From Bin87 sp965220265 (lineage in GTDB: Bacteria; Chloroflexota; Dehalococcoidia; Lucifugimonadales; UBA3495): a DNA stretch of 64,000 bases. The translations under genes were made by a program, and so were the position numbers. Under the pieces are notes generated by a model. It ran no database searches. It was not told the DNA's origin and was given only the letters and a program-made list of their open reading frames with translations. Location: positions 4,216,001 through 4,280,000 of the forward strand of contig CBDCPM010000004.1 of NCBI GenBank assembly GCA_965220265.1. The letters are read 5' to 3'. The stretch's first letter is position 1; each line of letters begins with the position of its first letter. Below, one piece after another: positions 42,577 to 51,578 of this stretch.

Positions 42577-43140
42577 ATGACTACGCCCGAATCCGCACCG
42601 CCGCCCCAACCCGCCGCACCTGCGCCGGCTCCGGCCGCAGGTGGTGGTAGCCCCGGAGCCCCTGAACGCGGTCCCACGGGCGGTGGCCCTCCCGGGGGCC
42701 CTGGCGGGCGGCCAGGCGGCTTCGGCGGTGGACCCCCCGGAGGACCTGGCGGGCGGCCAGGCGGCTTCGGCGGTGGACCCCCCGGAGGACCTGGCGGGCG
42801 GCCAGGCGGCTTCGGCGGAAGGCCACCAGGCGGCCAGGGCGGACGACCTCCAGGACGCGGCGGACCACGTACCGGTGGTCGAGGCGGCGGACGACGATAT
42901 GGACCGCGCCGGCGGGTGTGTGCCTTCACGGTAGAAGGGGTTACCCCCGATTACAAAGACGTTGACCGATTGCGGCGGTACATCTCCGATCAGGGGAAGA
43001 TCGAACCCACCCGGAAGACCGGCACCTCTGCGAAGAACCAGCGGCTTTTGGCTCAGGCAATCAAACGAGCCCGTTACTTGGCCCTCTTGCCCTACGCACC
43101 CGAGCATAGCATCAACGTCGGGATGCGTTTGGGCCGTTAA
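42577..43140 (+). CDS. rpsR: 30S ribosomal protein S18 with Gly/Pro/Arg-rich N-terminal extension
   Basis: A 187-residue protein whose last ~75 residues are S18 (DVDRLRRYISDQGKIEPTR, NQRLLAQAIKRARYLALLPY). The first ~110 are low complexity: Pro/Ala-rich, then three 15-residue Gly/Pro/Arg/Phe units (PPGGPGGRPGGFGGG) and an RGG-like stretch. RGG-type segments often bind RNA. S18 normally has 70-90 residues. It contacts S6 directly, and S6 also carries an extension here. Confidence 0.93.
   Translation: MTTPESAPPPQPAAPAPAPAAGGGSPGAPERGPTGGGPPGGPGGRPGGFGGGPPGGPGGRPGGFGGGPPGGPGGRPGGFGGRPPGGQGGRPPGRGGPRTGGRGGGRRYGPRRRVCAFTVEGVTPDYKDVDRLRRYISDQGKIEPTRKTGTSAKNQRLLAQAIKRARYLALLPYAPEHSINVGMRLGR
42688..42822 (+). 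repeat. 45-bp in-frame tandem repeat, three copies (rpsR)
   Basis: Three 45-bp units start at 42688, 42733 and 42778. Units 2 and 3 are nearly identical; unit 1 differs at a few third positions. Each encodes 15 residues and keeps the frame. Confidence 0.9.
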
Positions 43141-43154
43141 TCAGCCCACCCCCG

Positions 43155-44348
43155 ATGCTAAACATCTCGCTGCCCTGGAAGCGTAGCACCGCCGAGGTCG
43201 ACGAAGCTCCAGCCGAACCGACTAGGCGACGTCCGGTTAGGAACGCTGCCGGTCGCAGCCGGCGATTGGGCACGAACAACCCGGGCGCTGCCCAGGCTGT
43301 TCGCACCCGGCGCGGGCTAGAATCCCGCCGGCAACGTATCGCGATTGCGGTGGGAGCGGTACTGATACTGGTGATCGTCGGCGTGGTGTTGGCGGGCGTG
43401 TATCAGCAGTTCATCCACCCGCCACGCGTCATGGCCGGCGAAGTCAGGGGTGTACGCTTCACCATGGGCGACCTGGTTGAGCGGATCCGCGTGCTGCAGG
43501 GAATCAATCGTTACCAGGGCGGACAGGTGGATTTCAGCCGGATACCGTTCCAATTGCTGACGGACCTGCTGCACGCCGAGATATTGCGCCAGGCGGCGCC
43601 CGGTCTTGGCATAGACGTCACGGACGCGCTGATCGACGATGCGATCAAGAACCAATTCCGACCCGAACCCGGGCCAGGACAGGAAGTAACCGACGAGCAA
43701 TTGGACTCGGAGTTCGACAACACTTACAAGAACTTCTTGACCCAGGTCCGCCTGACGGACGACGCCTACCGCCGGATCATGGAAGAGCGGCTGCACCAGA
43801 GCACGTTGTTCGGCATCATGTTGGGTTCCCTACCGGAGGAAGCGCCACAGGTAGAACTGCAGGCCATCGCGCTCAGCCTGAACTCCACGGCCTCTCCGGA
43901 GGCAGTGCGCGAGCGTTTGGTGCTGGGCGAGGATTTCGGATCCGTGTCCCGAGAGGTTTCCGGATCGGAAGGATACATCGGTTGGGTGCCTGAAGGAGCC
44001 TTCCCAGAGTTCGACAGCTACGTGTTCGGCGAAACCGAAACCGCCGAAGACGGCACCGAAACGCGCAAACCCGCCTTGCTTGAACCCGGCGAGATATCCC
44101 CTCCGATCTACCAGGAGGAAACGATCTTCATTATCCACACCATCGGCGGACCGGAAACACGCGATGTCGAGGCGCAAATGCTTTTCCAGATGGCCAGCGC
44201 GGCGGTCGAGCGATGGAAAGACGACCAGTTACAGCGCGGATCTGAAGATGGATGGGTAAAGATCAACTTCAACAGCAACCGGTACGCGTGGGTGACGGAC
44301 CAGGTCCGACTGACGCGGCCGCGGGTCACTCCCCAACCCCAGCAGTAG
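43155..44348 (+). CDS. Membrane-anchored SurA/PpiC-like foldase
   Basis: A 397-residue protein. A ~55-residue basic cytoplasmic N-terminus is followed by one helix (IAIAVGAVLILVIVGVVLAG), then a SurA-N-like helical domain (about 100-230) and a parvulin-like region (VRERLVLGEDFGSVSREVSG, LEPGEISPPIYQEETIFII). It should act outside the membrane on secreted proteins. The parvulin domain looks short and interrupted, so catalytic activity is uncertain. It directly follows rpsR. Confidence 0.78.
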   Translation: MLNISLPWKRSTAEVDEAPAEPTRRRPVRNAAGRSRRLGTNNPGAAQAVRTRRGLESRRQRIAIAVGAVLILVIVGVVLAGVYQQFIHPPRVMAGEVRGVRFTMGDLVERIRVLQGINRYQGGQVDFSRIPFQLLTDLLHAEILRQAAPGLGIDVTDALIDDAIKNQFRPEPGPGQEVTDEQLDSEFDNTYKNFLTQVRLTDDAYRRIMEERLHQSTLFGIMLGSLPEEAPQVELQAIALSLNSTASPEAVRERLVLGEDFGSVSREVSGSEGYIGWVPEGAFPEFDSYVFGETETAEDGTETRKPALLEPGEISPPIYQEETIFIIHTIGGPETRDVEAQMLFQMASAAVERWKDDQLQRGSEDGWVKINFNSNRYAWVTDQVRLTRPRVTPQPQQ

Positions 44349-44444
44349 GGTTCGCGAGGACCTCAAGACGTCCGCGAAACCAATCCAGCATCGCGAGACA
44401 GTCCGCTACTCCCCGTTGAGCCAACCAGACCGCAGTATTTCTAA

Positions 44445-45764
44445 ATGCCCGGCGCGACGGAATCAATAAACATCGGCCTGATGGGTTTGGGTACCGTCGG
44501 GGGCGGCGTTGCTGCGGCTTTATCGGGCAACGCAGAAGAGATCCGACGGAAGACCGGGCGCACTGTTCGATTGAGGCGAGCGCTCGTTCGCGACGCGGGG
44601 AAAATTCGCGAACCGTCGCCGCCGCCGGGAGTCCTGACGACCAATCCGGAGGATATTCTCGCCGACCCCGATATCCACGTGGTCGTTGAGGTAATGGGTG
44701 GAGACTCACCGGCGGGTGAATACCTAGAACGGGCCCTGGCCGGCGGAAAGCACGTGGTCACCGCCAACAAAGAGGTGATGGCCCGGCGGGGCGGGGCGCT
44801 CTTGGCACTGGCGCAGTCACGAGGCGTGAATCTCCTGTTCGAGGCATCCGCCGGCGGTGGGATCCCCATCGTCGGCTGTTTGATGTCCCAGTTGCTGGCA
44901 AACGACATCCGCTCGATACGTTCCATCATCAATGGGACCACCAATTACATCCTCACCCGGATGGCGCGCAGCCAGACCCCATTCGCCGAGGCCCTGGCCG
45001 AAGCCCAGAGCCGGGGATACGCCGAGGCCGATCCGACCAACGATGTTGAAGGGATTGATGCCGCGTACAAACTCTCGGTACTGGGCAGTTTGGCGTTTCA
45101 CCAACCGATACCCCACGGGGCGATCCACACCGAGGGAATCAGCCGTCTCGCTCCCGAAGATTTCCGCTATGCCGCTGAGTTGGGATACGCCATAAAATTC
45201 CTGGCGATCGCGGCTGCCCAACCGGACGGGACCGTCCAAGCGCGGGTTCATCCGGCCCTAGTTCCCGAGGACCATCTGCTGGCCAAGGTAGACGGCGTGT
45301 ATAATGCCGTGGAAGTGACCGGCGACCTGTGTGGTCAGATTATCCTGCACGGGCAGGGAGCCGGACGCGACGCCACGACCAGCGCCGTGATGGGCGACAT
45401 CCTGAACGTGGTGAGGAACATCGACAGCGCCGGCGCACCACCGCTGCTACCGGTTTCAAACGGTCGCAGCCAACAAGCCGGGGACGCCATTCGACCCATC
45501 GCCGAACTTTCCAGCGCGTACTACCTGCGACTAACCTGCGCCGACCAAGCCGGCGTGCTGGCACAGATAGCACGGTTGCTGGGTGACGGCAACATCTCCA
45601 TCGCCACCGTGATTCAGAAGGATACCGACCCCGGCAGCGGCACCGCCCAATTGGTCATCACCACGTATCCCTCCCGGGAGGCCGACGTGCAGACTGCCCT
45701 GGCGGCGGTTTCGGAGCTAGATGTGGTGGTGAGTGTGGACAATCTGATCCGTATCGAACAGTAA
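44445..45764 (+). CDS. hom: Homoserine dehydrogenase
   Basis: A 439-residue enzyme reducing aspartate semialdehyde to homoserine in threonine and methionine synthesis. The NAD(P) motif is IGLMGLGTVGGGVAAAL. The catalytic region includes KHVVTANKEVMA, FEASAGGGIPIV, NGTTNYILTRM and DPTNDVEGIDAAYKLSVL. A C-terminal ACT domain (YYLRLTCADQAGVLAQIARL) suggests feedback control by an amino acid. An imperfect hairpin (44349-44381) separates it from the foldase gene. Confidence 0.95.
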   Translation: MPGATESINIGLMGLGTVGGGVAAALSGNAEEIRRKTGRTVRLRRALVRDAGKIREPSPPPGVLTTNPEDILADPDIHVVVEVMGGDSPAGEYLERALAGGKHVVTANKEVMARRGGALLALAQSRGVNLLFEASAGGGIPIVGCLMSQLLANDIRSIRSIINGTTNYILTRMARSQTPFAEALAEAQSRGYAEADPTNDVEGIDAAYKLSVLGSLAFHQPIPHGAIHTEGISRLAPEDFRYAAELGYAIKFLAIAAAQPDGTVQARVHPALVPEDHLLAKVDGVYNAVEVTGDLCGQIILHGQGAGRDATTSAVMGDILNVVRNIDSAGAPPLLPVSNGRSQQAGDAIRPIAELSSAYYLRLTCADQAGVLAQIARLLGDGNISIATVIQKDTDPGSGTAQLVITTYPSREADVQTALAAVSELDVVVSVDNLIRIEQ

Positions 45765-45846
45765 AGCGACCGCAGACAAAGACCCAACGCATCGACAATA
45801 TTTACAAGGCACGACCGTGGCACCAGACTGCCAAACGCGGTAGAAA

Positions 45847-46914
45847 ATGGGCGTAGGCGTTTTACAACAATACCGGGACCTGTTGCCGGTGAATGAAGAG
45901 ACGCCCATCTTTTCGATGGGCGAAGGTGATACGCCGCTGGTGCGGTCCCGTCAACTGGGGCCCGAATTGGGTTGCCCTGACCTGTTCTTCAAGCTGGAGG
46001 GCTGCAATCCCACCGGGTCGTTCAAAGACCGGGGCATGGTGGTGGCCATGGCGAAAGCGCTGGAAGAGCGCAGCGTCGGCGTGATGTGCGCCTCCACGGG
46101 CAACACCAGCGCGTCGGCCGCGGCCTATGCCGCCTATTGCAACCTGGCCGCCTGGGTGTTGATTCCCAAAGGCGAGGTCGCGCTGGGAAAGTTGGCGCAA
46201 GCCGTGGCGTACGGCGCCCGGATACTCCTGGTAGATGGCAACTTCGATGCGGCCCTGGCGCTGGTCAGAGAGTTCACCAAGAACAATCCGATCACCCTGG
46301 TCAACTCGGTGAATCAGCACCGGATCGAAGGGCAAAAGACCGCGGCGTTCGAGATATCCGACGTGCTGGAAGACGCGCCGGATTACCTGTTCATTCCGGT
46401 GGGAAACGCGGGCAATATCACGGCGTACTGGCGCGGGTTCGTCGAGTATCACCAGTTGGGCAAGAACGAAACCCTGCCGAAGATGATGGGTTTCCAGGCC
46501 GAGGGTGCGGCCCCGATCGTACTGGGCAAGCCGGTCCTGCATCCGCAGACGATAGCGTCGGCCATACGCATCGGAAACCCGGCGAGTTGGAAGTCCGCCG
46601 AGCGGGCGCGAGATCAGTCGGGGGGCGTCATCGACGCGGTGAGCGACGATGAGATTCTTGACGCATACCGGCTGCTGGCCTCGCGGGAAGGCATTTTCGG
46701 AGAGCCGGCTTCAGCAGCCTCGGTGGCAGGACTCCTGAAGTTGAAGCGCGACGGCCTGGACCTGACGGGAAAGCGGGTGGTCTGCATCATAACGGGCAGC
46801 GGACTCAAAGATCCGGACATGGCGGTGAGCAGCACCCAGGCCGACACGGTCGAAGTTAAGCCCAACCTGGAAGCCATTGAGACTGCCATACTGGGGACGC
46901 TGCCCGCCAGATGA
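45847..46914 (+). CDS. thrC: Threonine synthase
   Basis: A 355-residue PLP enzyme converting phosphohomoserine to threonine. The PLP Lys60 is in GCNPTGSFKDRGM. The phosphate cup is VGNAGNITAYWRG, and STGNTSASAAAYAAY is the substrate region. It is the short form of the family. It follows hom, which gives a threonine branch without an adjacent thrB. Its stop overlaps the folE start (ATGA). Confidence 0.95.
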   Translation: MGVGVLQQYRDLLPVNEETPIFSMGEGDTPLVRSRQLGPELGCPDLFFKLEGCNPTGSFKDRGMVVAMAKALEERSVGVMCASTGNTSASAAAYAAYCNLAAWVLIPKGEVALGKLAQAVAYGARILLVDGNFDAALALVREFTKNNPITLVNSVNQHRIEGQKTAAFEISDVLEDAPDYLFIPVGNAGNITAYWRGFVEYHQLGKNETLPKMMGFQAEGAAPIVLGKPVLHPQTIASAIRIGNPASWKSAERARDQSGGVIDAVSDDEILDAYRLLASREGIFGEPASAASVAGLLKLKRDGLDLTGKRVVCIITGSGLKDPDMAVSSTQADTVEVKPNLEAIETAILGTLPAR

Positions 46915-47513
46915 GCAGCACCGGACCCAAAATGAACCTTGCGGCCATAGAGGTCGCGGTGGGCGCGATCCTCAGGTACATAGACGAGGACAGCGGACGC
47001 GAGGGCCTGTGGCGCACTCCGGAACGCGTCGCTGAAATGTACACGGAACTGTTCTCGGGCGTGGGGTTGGACCCGGCTGCGGAGATAGACGCGATCTTTT
47101 CCGATGACGTGACCCACGATCCAGTGCTGGTAGCCGATCTGCCCTTCTACTCCATGTGCGAGCACCACATGCTGCCCTTCTTCGGACGGGCGAGCCTGGT
47201 CTACGTACCAGACCTACACATCGCGGGAATAAGCAAAATAGGCCGCGCCCTGGACACAACGGCACGGCGATTGCAGGTCCAGGAGCGCCTGACCGCGCAA
47301 CTGGCTGATGCCGTTATGTCGCGGGTGCAACCCCTCGTGGTCGCTTGCCGTGTGGAGGCAGAGCACCTGTGCATGTCGATGCGCGGGATCCAAAAGCCGG
47401 GGCACCGTGTTGTCACCACCGCAATACGGCAGGCGCCCGGTGGCGGTGCAAATGGCGCCGCTCCGACGTATTCTCCGAATGAACTGTTGAGCCTTCTAGA
47501 CAACCGAGGATGA
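46911..47513 (+). CDS. folE: GTP cyclohydrolase I
   Basis: A 200-residue enzyme making dihydroneopterin triphosphate from GTP, the first step of folate synthesis. Zinc ligands are Cys83 and His86 in MCEHHMLPFFG and Cys154 in EHLCMSMRGIQKPG. ISKIGRALDTTARRLQVQER is also diagnostic. A short Gly/Ala-rich tail follows. It overlaps thrC by 4 nt, so translation is coupled. Confidence 0.97.
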   Translation: MSSTGPKMNLAAIEVAVGAILRYIDEDSGREGLWRTPERVAEMYTELFSGVGLDPAAEIDAIFSDDVTHDPVLVADLPFYSMCEHHMLPFFGRASLVYVPDLHIAGISKIGRALDTTARRLQVQERLTAQLADAVMSRVQPLVVACRVEAEHLCMSMRGIQKPGHRVVTTAIRQAPGGGANGAAPTYSPNELLSLLDNRG

Positions 47514-47526
47514 CCGGCCCTTCGCT

Positions 47527-48543
47527 ATGACAACAACCTCTCCAGCAACCCCCATCACCTCGTTTGAGGAAGTCCGGCAACAATGGCAGGAGTTGCTGGG
47601 TCGTTCGGTGGTCAACAACCTGTACATCACGCCCACGTGGCAGGAACTCTGGTGGAGCGCCTTCCAGAACGGCCGGTCGCTGGCGGGGTTTTACCTGACC
47701 GACGCTGCGGGCCAACTTACCGCGCTGGCGTCGCTGTCGCGCTGCGGCGACAATTTTTCGTTCGTTGGCAACAGCGACACCTTCGACTACAACGACTTCG
47801 TCATCGCCCACGGCACAGAGCCGACGTTTTTTTCCGCATTGTTGGACGCAATCGACTCCGAAGGCGGCCGCCAGCTTGACCTGTATTCCGTGGGGGAAGA
47901 CTCTCCAACGTTGGCGATGCTCCCCAAACTGGCGCGGGCACGCGGATATTCGGTGGACATTACCGAAGAAGACGTTGCGCCACGCATCTATCTGCCAGCC
48001 ACGTGGGACGACTATCTTGCGGGGCTGAGCAAGAAGGACCGACACGAGCTACGGCGCAAATTACGTCGGCTAGAGGGCCATGAGAATTGGCGGTGGTTCT
48101 GCGTTTCGGACCCCGGAGTGGCAAGCGATTGCGCGGACACATTTCTGGAACTGATGCGAAGCAGCGATCCGGCAAAAGCCGAGTTTCTCACCGCCGATCG
48201 GGAAGCGTTCTTCCGACAGCTTATTGCGACGACGGCGAACCAGGGAGTGCTGCGGCTCTTCATGATGGAGATGGACAACAAACCGGTGGCTGCGTCACTG
48301 TGCCTCGATTACGACGGGGTGCGGATGCTGTACAACAGCGGGCATGACGTGGAATATCGCTACTACAGTGTGGGGCTGCTGCTCCACGCGCTGTGCCTGC
48401 GCGATGCGCTGGAACAGGGATATCGATATTTCGATTTCCTGAGAGGGAACGAACCCTACAAGTACCGGCTTGGTGGCCGGGACCATCATCTCTACCGCAT
48501 AACGCTCCAGCGCACGGATGCGCTCGGTGTAGGCGGCGGGTAA
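47527..48543 (+). CDS. GNAT-fold acetyltransferase (BioF2/CelD-like)
   Basis: A 338-residue protein with the double-GNAT layout of the Acetyltransf_6/FemAB-like group. Features are LSKKDRHELRRKLRRLEG at about residue 165, LFMMEMDNKPVAASLCLDYD, and a C-terminal YFDFLRGNEPYKYRLGGRDH. Members acylate sugars, lipids or peptides in envelope synthesis. It lies 13 nt after folE and 96 nt before an MshA-like glycosyltransferase. Its substrate is not known. Confidence 0.82.
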   Translation: MTTTSPATPITSFEEVRQQWQELLGRSVVNNLYITPTWQELWWSAFQNGRSLAGFYLTDAAGQLTALASLSRCGDNFSFVGNSDTFDYNDFVIAHGTEPTFFSALLDAIDSEGGRQLDLYSVGEDSPTLAMLPKLARARGYSVDITEEDVAPRIYLPATWDDYLAGLSKKDRHELRRKLRRLEGHENWRWFCVSDPGVASDCADTFLELMRSSDPAKAEFLTADREAFFRQLIATTANQGVLRLFMMEMDNKPVAASLCLDYDGVRMLYNSGHDVEYRYYSVGLLLHALCLRDALEQGYRYFDFLRGNEPYKYRLGGRDHHLYRITLQRTDALGVGGG

Positions 48544-48639
48544 CGACACTAATCAGAAACACCCCTTTGCTAAAATTCAGAACATCCTGATTGCGCATAT
48601 CATATCTGTGTGTGTCGACCGTCGCAGGAGCGCCTTGCC

Positions 48640-49878
48640 TTGATATCTGACTGTACACCGCGCGTTGCCCTGATCTCCTACCACACTTGCCCGTTGGCGG
48701 CGCCTGGACAGGGGAAAGCGGGCGGGATGAACGTTCACGTCCGCGAACTGGCGCGGGCGATCGCGGGCAGGGGCGTGGCAATCGACGTATTCACCCGGGA
48801 GCACGATTACCCGTGCGACGGGGAGGATATCGGTAGCGACGGAGTTAGCTTCGTCCACGTTCCCGCCGGGCCCCCCGATGCTGCCTTAGGCGAACTTGCC
48901 GGCTATCTGGATGATTTTGTTGCGGGAGTCAGGGCGTATCAAGAACGCGAGAATATCCGATACCTAGCCATCCATTCTCACTATTGGCTGAGCGGATGGG
49001 CGGGGACGCGCCTGGCCTCCGCGACCGGCGCTCCGCATATAGTCACGTTCCACACTCTTTCCCGCATCAAGATGCAGTCCCGATCCGGCGAGCAGGAACC
49101 CCCCGTGCGCCAAGAGACGGAAGAGCAGATCATCGCGGACGCTGATTGCGTCGTCGCGTTCAGCCCGCACGAACGGGACGCGATGGTACGGCTTTATGCT
49201 GCCGACGGAAAGCGGGTGGAGCTAATACCGTGCGGAGTCGATCTGGGTCGGTTCCGGCCCATCGGTCGCGCCGCGGCCCGCCGCGAACTGGGTCTGAACG
49301 GGCACAAGGTGCTGCTGTACGTAGGGCGGATCGAAGCGCTCAAGGGCGTGGACCTTCTGCTGCATACGGCGGCTTCGCTCGAATCCGAGGAAGGCGTGCA
49401 GGTGTTGGTGGTGGGTTCTGATGCAGACGGCAGTGGGGAGTTGGAAAGGCTGCACAGGTTGTCCGATGATCTTCAACTGGGAGACACCGTCGCCTTCGTT
49501 GGCCGCGTGCCGCAAGAGCAGTTGGCCCTTTACTACTCTGCCGCCGATGTGTGCATCGTACCGTCGTTTTACGAGAGTTTCGGTCTCGCCGCGCTGGAGA
49601 GCATGGCCTGTGGAACCCCGGTGGTCGCGTCGCGCGTCGGTGGGCTGTCCACGATAGTCCAGCACGGCAGAACAGGGTATTTGAAATCATGGCGGTGCCC
49701 GGAAGCGTTTGCTCAATCGTTGGAAATGATCATGGCCAATGAAGACCTGCGGGACAGCATGGGTCGCGCCGCTCGAAGCCGCGCGGAAAGCCTGAGCTGG
49801 GACCAGGTGGCGGGCCGAATGTTGGATCTTTACGATCGCCTAGCAATGGCCGAACCGATTCGAGGGATGGCTCACTGA
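48640..49878 (+). CDS. GT4 glycosyltransferase, MshA/sucrose-phosphate-synthase-like
   Basis: A 412-residue GT-B glycosyltransferase. The start is TTG at 48640 behind AGGAG. SYHTCPLAAPGQGKAGGMNV and HVRELARAIAGRGVAIDVFT closely resemble MshA. The nucleotide-sugar region has VLLYVGRIEALKGVDLLLHT and PSFYESFGLAALESMACGTP. MshA joins GlcNAc to inositol phosphate; the acceptor here is unknown. Its stop overlaps the DUF502 start (TGATG). Confidence 0.87.
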   Translation: MISDCTPRVALISYHTCPLAAPGQGKAGGMNVHVRELARAIAGRGVAIDVFTREHDYPCDGEDIGSDGVSFVHVPAGPPDAALGELAGYLDDFVAGVRAYQERENIRYLAIHSHYWLSGWAGTRLASATGAPHIVTFHTLSRIKMQSRSGEQEPPVRQETEEQIIADADCVVAFSPHERDAMVRLYAADGKRVELIPCGVDLGRFRPIGRAAARRELGLNGHKVLLYVGRIEALKGVDLLLHTAASLESEEGVQVLVVGSDADGSGELERLHRLSDDLQLGDTVAFVGRVPQEQLALYYSAADVCIVPSFYESFGLAALESMACGTPVVASRVGGLSTIVQHGRTGYLKSWRCPEAFAQSLEMIMANEDLRDSMGRAARSRAESLSWDQVAGRMLDLYDRLAMAEPIRGMAH

Positions 49879-50729
49879 TGAAGCCAACCTCTCGACGACG
49901 GACGCCCAACGATTTCGGCATGCCGGATTTCCCGGGCTTCGGTGGCCAAAACGCCCGCCGGCGGCGCCGACCGTTGGCTTCTGCGCTGCGCCACCTGGAG
50001 AGCAGGCTGGGTGCCGGGGTGCTGGTGTTCCTGCCGGTACTAGTGACCTATTTCGTCTTCAGATTCTTTTACGACGTCCTGGCCTCGATGCTAGAGCCTT
50101 TCGTACGTTGGCTCAACATTCCCAAGACCGGAGGGTTCGATTGGACTGACCTCGTCGGTGTTGCAGTGGTCCTGGTGATCATCTATGTGGTTGGCCTACT
50201 CATCGGTTGGGCGGTGGTCAAATTCCTGATCAACCAAATGCACGATTTGATTGGACGAGTCCCAGTTATCGGAGCAGTGTACAAGACGACCCGGGTTGGC
50301 ATCGACTTCCTATCCGATACCCAAGAGCAGGATTACCGGGGAGTGGTGCTGATCGAGTTTCCCCGCCTGGGCGTTTTATCGATCGGCCTGATCACGTCCA
50401 ACCTGGGCAAACTGGACGGCGTAGAGGAGTATCTGTCCATATACGTGCCCACCACACCAGTGCCGTCTTCCGGCTACCTGGTGGTGGCTGCGTCGAGCAA
50501 GGTGACGCCGACCGATATCACGGTGGACGAAGCGATGCGCATCATCATTTCGGGTGGCATTCTAGCCGGCGAAGTCTTCGCGGGACGAGTTTCGATCAAC
50601 GGCGTAGGGAATCCAACACCGGACTCTCATTGGCTGTGGGGCTGCGGCGGAGAGGTGAAGCCATTGCCGGACGCGCCGCCGCCTCGCGTGCAAGAATCGG
50701 CTCCCGTAGTCACGGGAATTCAAGACTAG
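49878..50729 (+). CDS. DUF502 membrane protein
   Basis: A 283-residue protein with a basic N-terminus and two transmembrane helices (GVLVFLPVLVTYFVFRFFY and LVGVAVVLVIIYVVGLLIGW). The DUF502 core follows with PVIGAVYKTTRVGIDFLSD, VVLIEFPRLGVLSIGLITS and YVPTTPVPSSGYLVV. The function of this family is not known, although some link it to envelope transport. Its ATG overlaps the glycosyltransferase stop. Confidence 0.9.
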   Translation: MKPTSRRRTPNDFGMPDFPGFGGQNARRRRRPLASALRHLESRLGAGVLVFLPVLVTYFVFRFFYDVLASMLEPFVRWLNIPKTGGFDWTDLVGVAVVLVIIYVVGLLIGWAVVKFLINQMHDLIGRVPVIGAVYKTTRVGIDFLSDTQEQDYRGVVLIEFPRLGVLSIGLITSNLGKLDGVEEYLSIYVPTTPVPSSGYLVVAASSKVTPTDITVDEAMRIIISGGILAGEVFAGRVSINGVGNPTPDSHWLWGCGGEVKPLPDAPPPRVQESAPVVTGIQD

Positions 50730-50822
50730 ACACACCGGCGGTTGACGGCTGAGACGATCCGGTGAGAACTGGGTTGTATTCCATGTCTTTCATCCGCATT
50801 CTGACCCGGAGGATCAAGTTCC

Positions 50823-51554
50823 ATGAACTACCAACCCGAACGCGCCCTAGTGGTTATCCCACATCCCGATGACGCGGAGGTATGGGCAGGTGGCACCATA
50901 GCCCGCTGGGTGCGCGGCGGGGCTGAAGTCCACTATGTTCTATGCACCGACGGCAGCAAAGGCACCGATGATCCGGAGATCGACCCGTCCGAGTTGGTGG
51001 CCATCCGTAGCCGGGAGCAATTGGCTGCCGCGGAGATATTGGGCGTGAAGAACGTGGTCATGCTCGGCCGGCCAGATGGTGAACTGGAAGACAGTTCGGA
51101 TTTCCGCAAAGACCTGGTACGGCAGATCCGCGTGGTGCAACCTGACGTGGTGCTGACCACCGAGCCGTACCGCCGAAATATGCAGTGGCACCGTGACCAC
51201 CGCATTGCCGGGCAGGTGGCGCTGGATGCCGTTTTCCCGTACTCGCGCGACCACCTGCACTTCGGCGACCTGTTCGCAAACGAGGGAATCGAGCCTCACA
51301 AGACCGCAGCGATCATGTTCTGGGGATCTGAAAACCCCAATGCTTTCGTGGACATCTCGTCGGACTTCGATACCAAGATCGAAGCCGTGATGGCCCACGG
51401 TACCCAAGCCCGCCAGATGTCCCGGGCAGATCTGGAAGGGTTCGTGCGGGCGAGGGCCGAAGAGTCGGCCGAAGCGGGCAATACCTATACCGAAGAGGAT
51501 TTCAGCGGCATGACCCTGGCCGAAGCATTCCGCCGGGTAACGTTCCGGACGTAG
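50823..51554 (+). CDS. PIG-L/LmbE-family deacetylase
   Basis: A 243-residue metal-dependent deacetylase. The zinc motif is VVIPHPDDAEVWAGGTIA, and the second His set is in WHRDHRIAGQVALDAVF. The family includes MshB and BshB, which deacetylate GlcNAc conjugates, and also other N-acetyl sugar enzymes. It lies 93 nt after DUF502 on the same strand and near the MshA-like gene, so a shared pathway is plausible but unproven. Confidence 0.9.
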   Translation: MNYQPERALVVIPHPDDAEVWAGGTIARWVRGGAEVHYVLCTDGSKGTDDPEIDPSELVAIRSREQLAAAEILGVKNVVMLGRPDGELEDSSDFRKDLVRQIRVVQPDVVLTTEPYRRNMQWHRDHRIAGQVALDAVFPYSRDHLHFGDLFANEGIEPHKTAAIMFWGSENPNAFVDISSDFDTKIEAVMAHGTQARQMSRADLEGFVRARAEESAEAGNTYTEEDFSGMTLAEAFRRVTFRT

Positions 51555-51578
51555 CCGACCACCCGGGGCAGGCGCCAA

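Noticed and set aside
42577..43107. Minus-strand Pro/Ala-rich frame opposite rpsR
   Set aside because: It mirrors the GC-rich repeat of rpsR and has no start context or domain.
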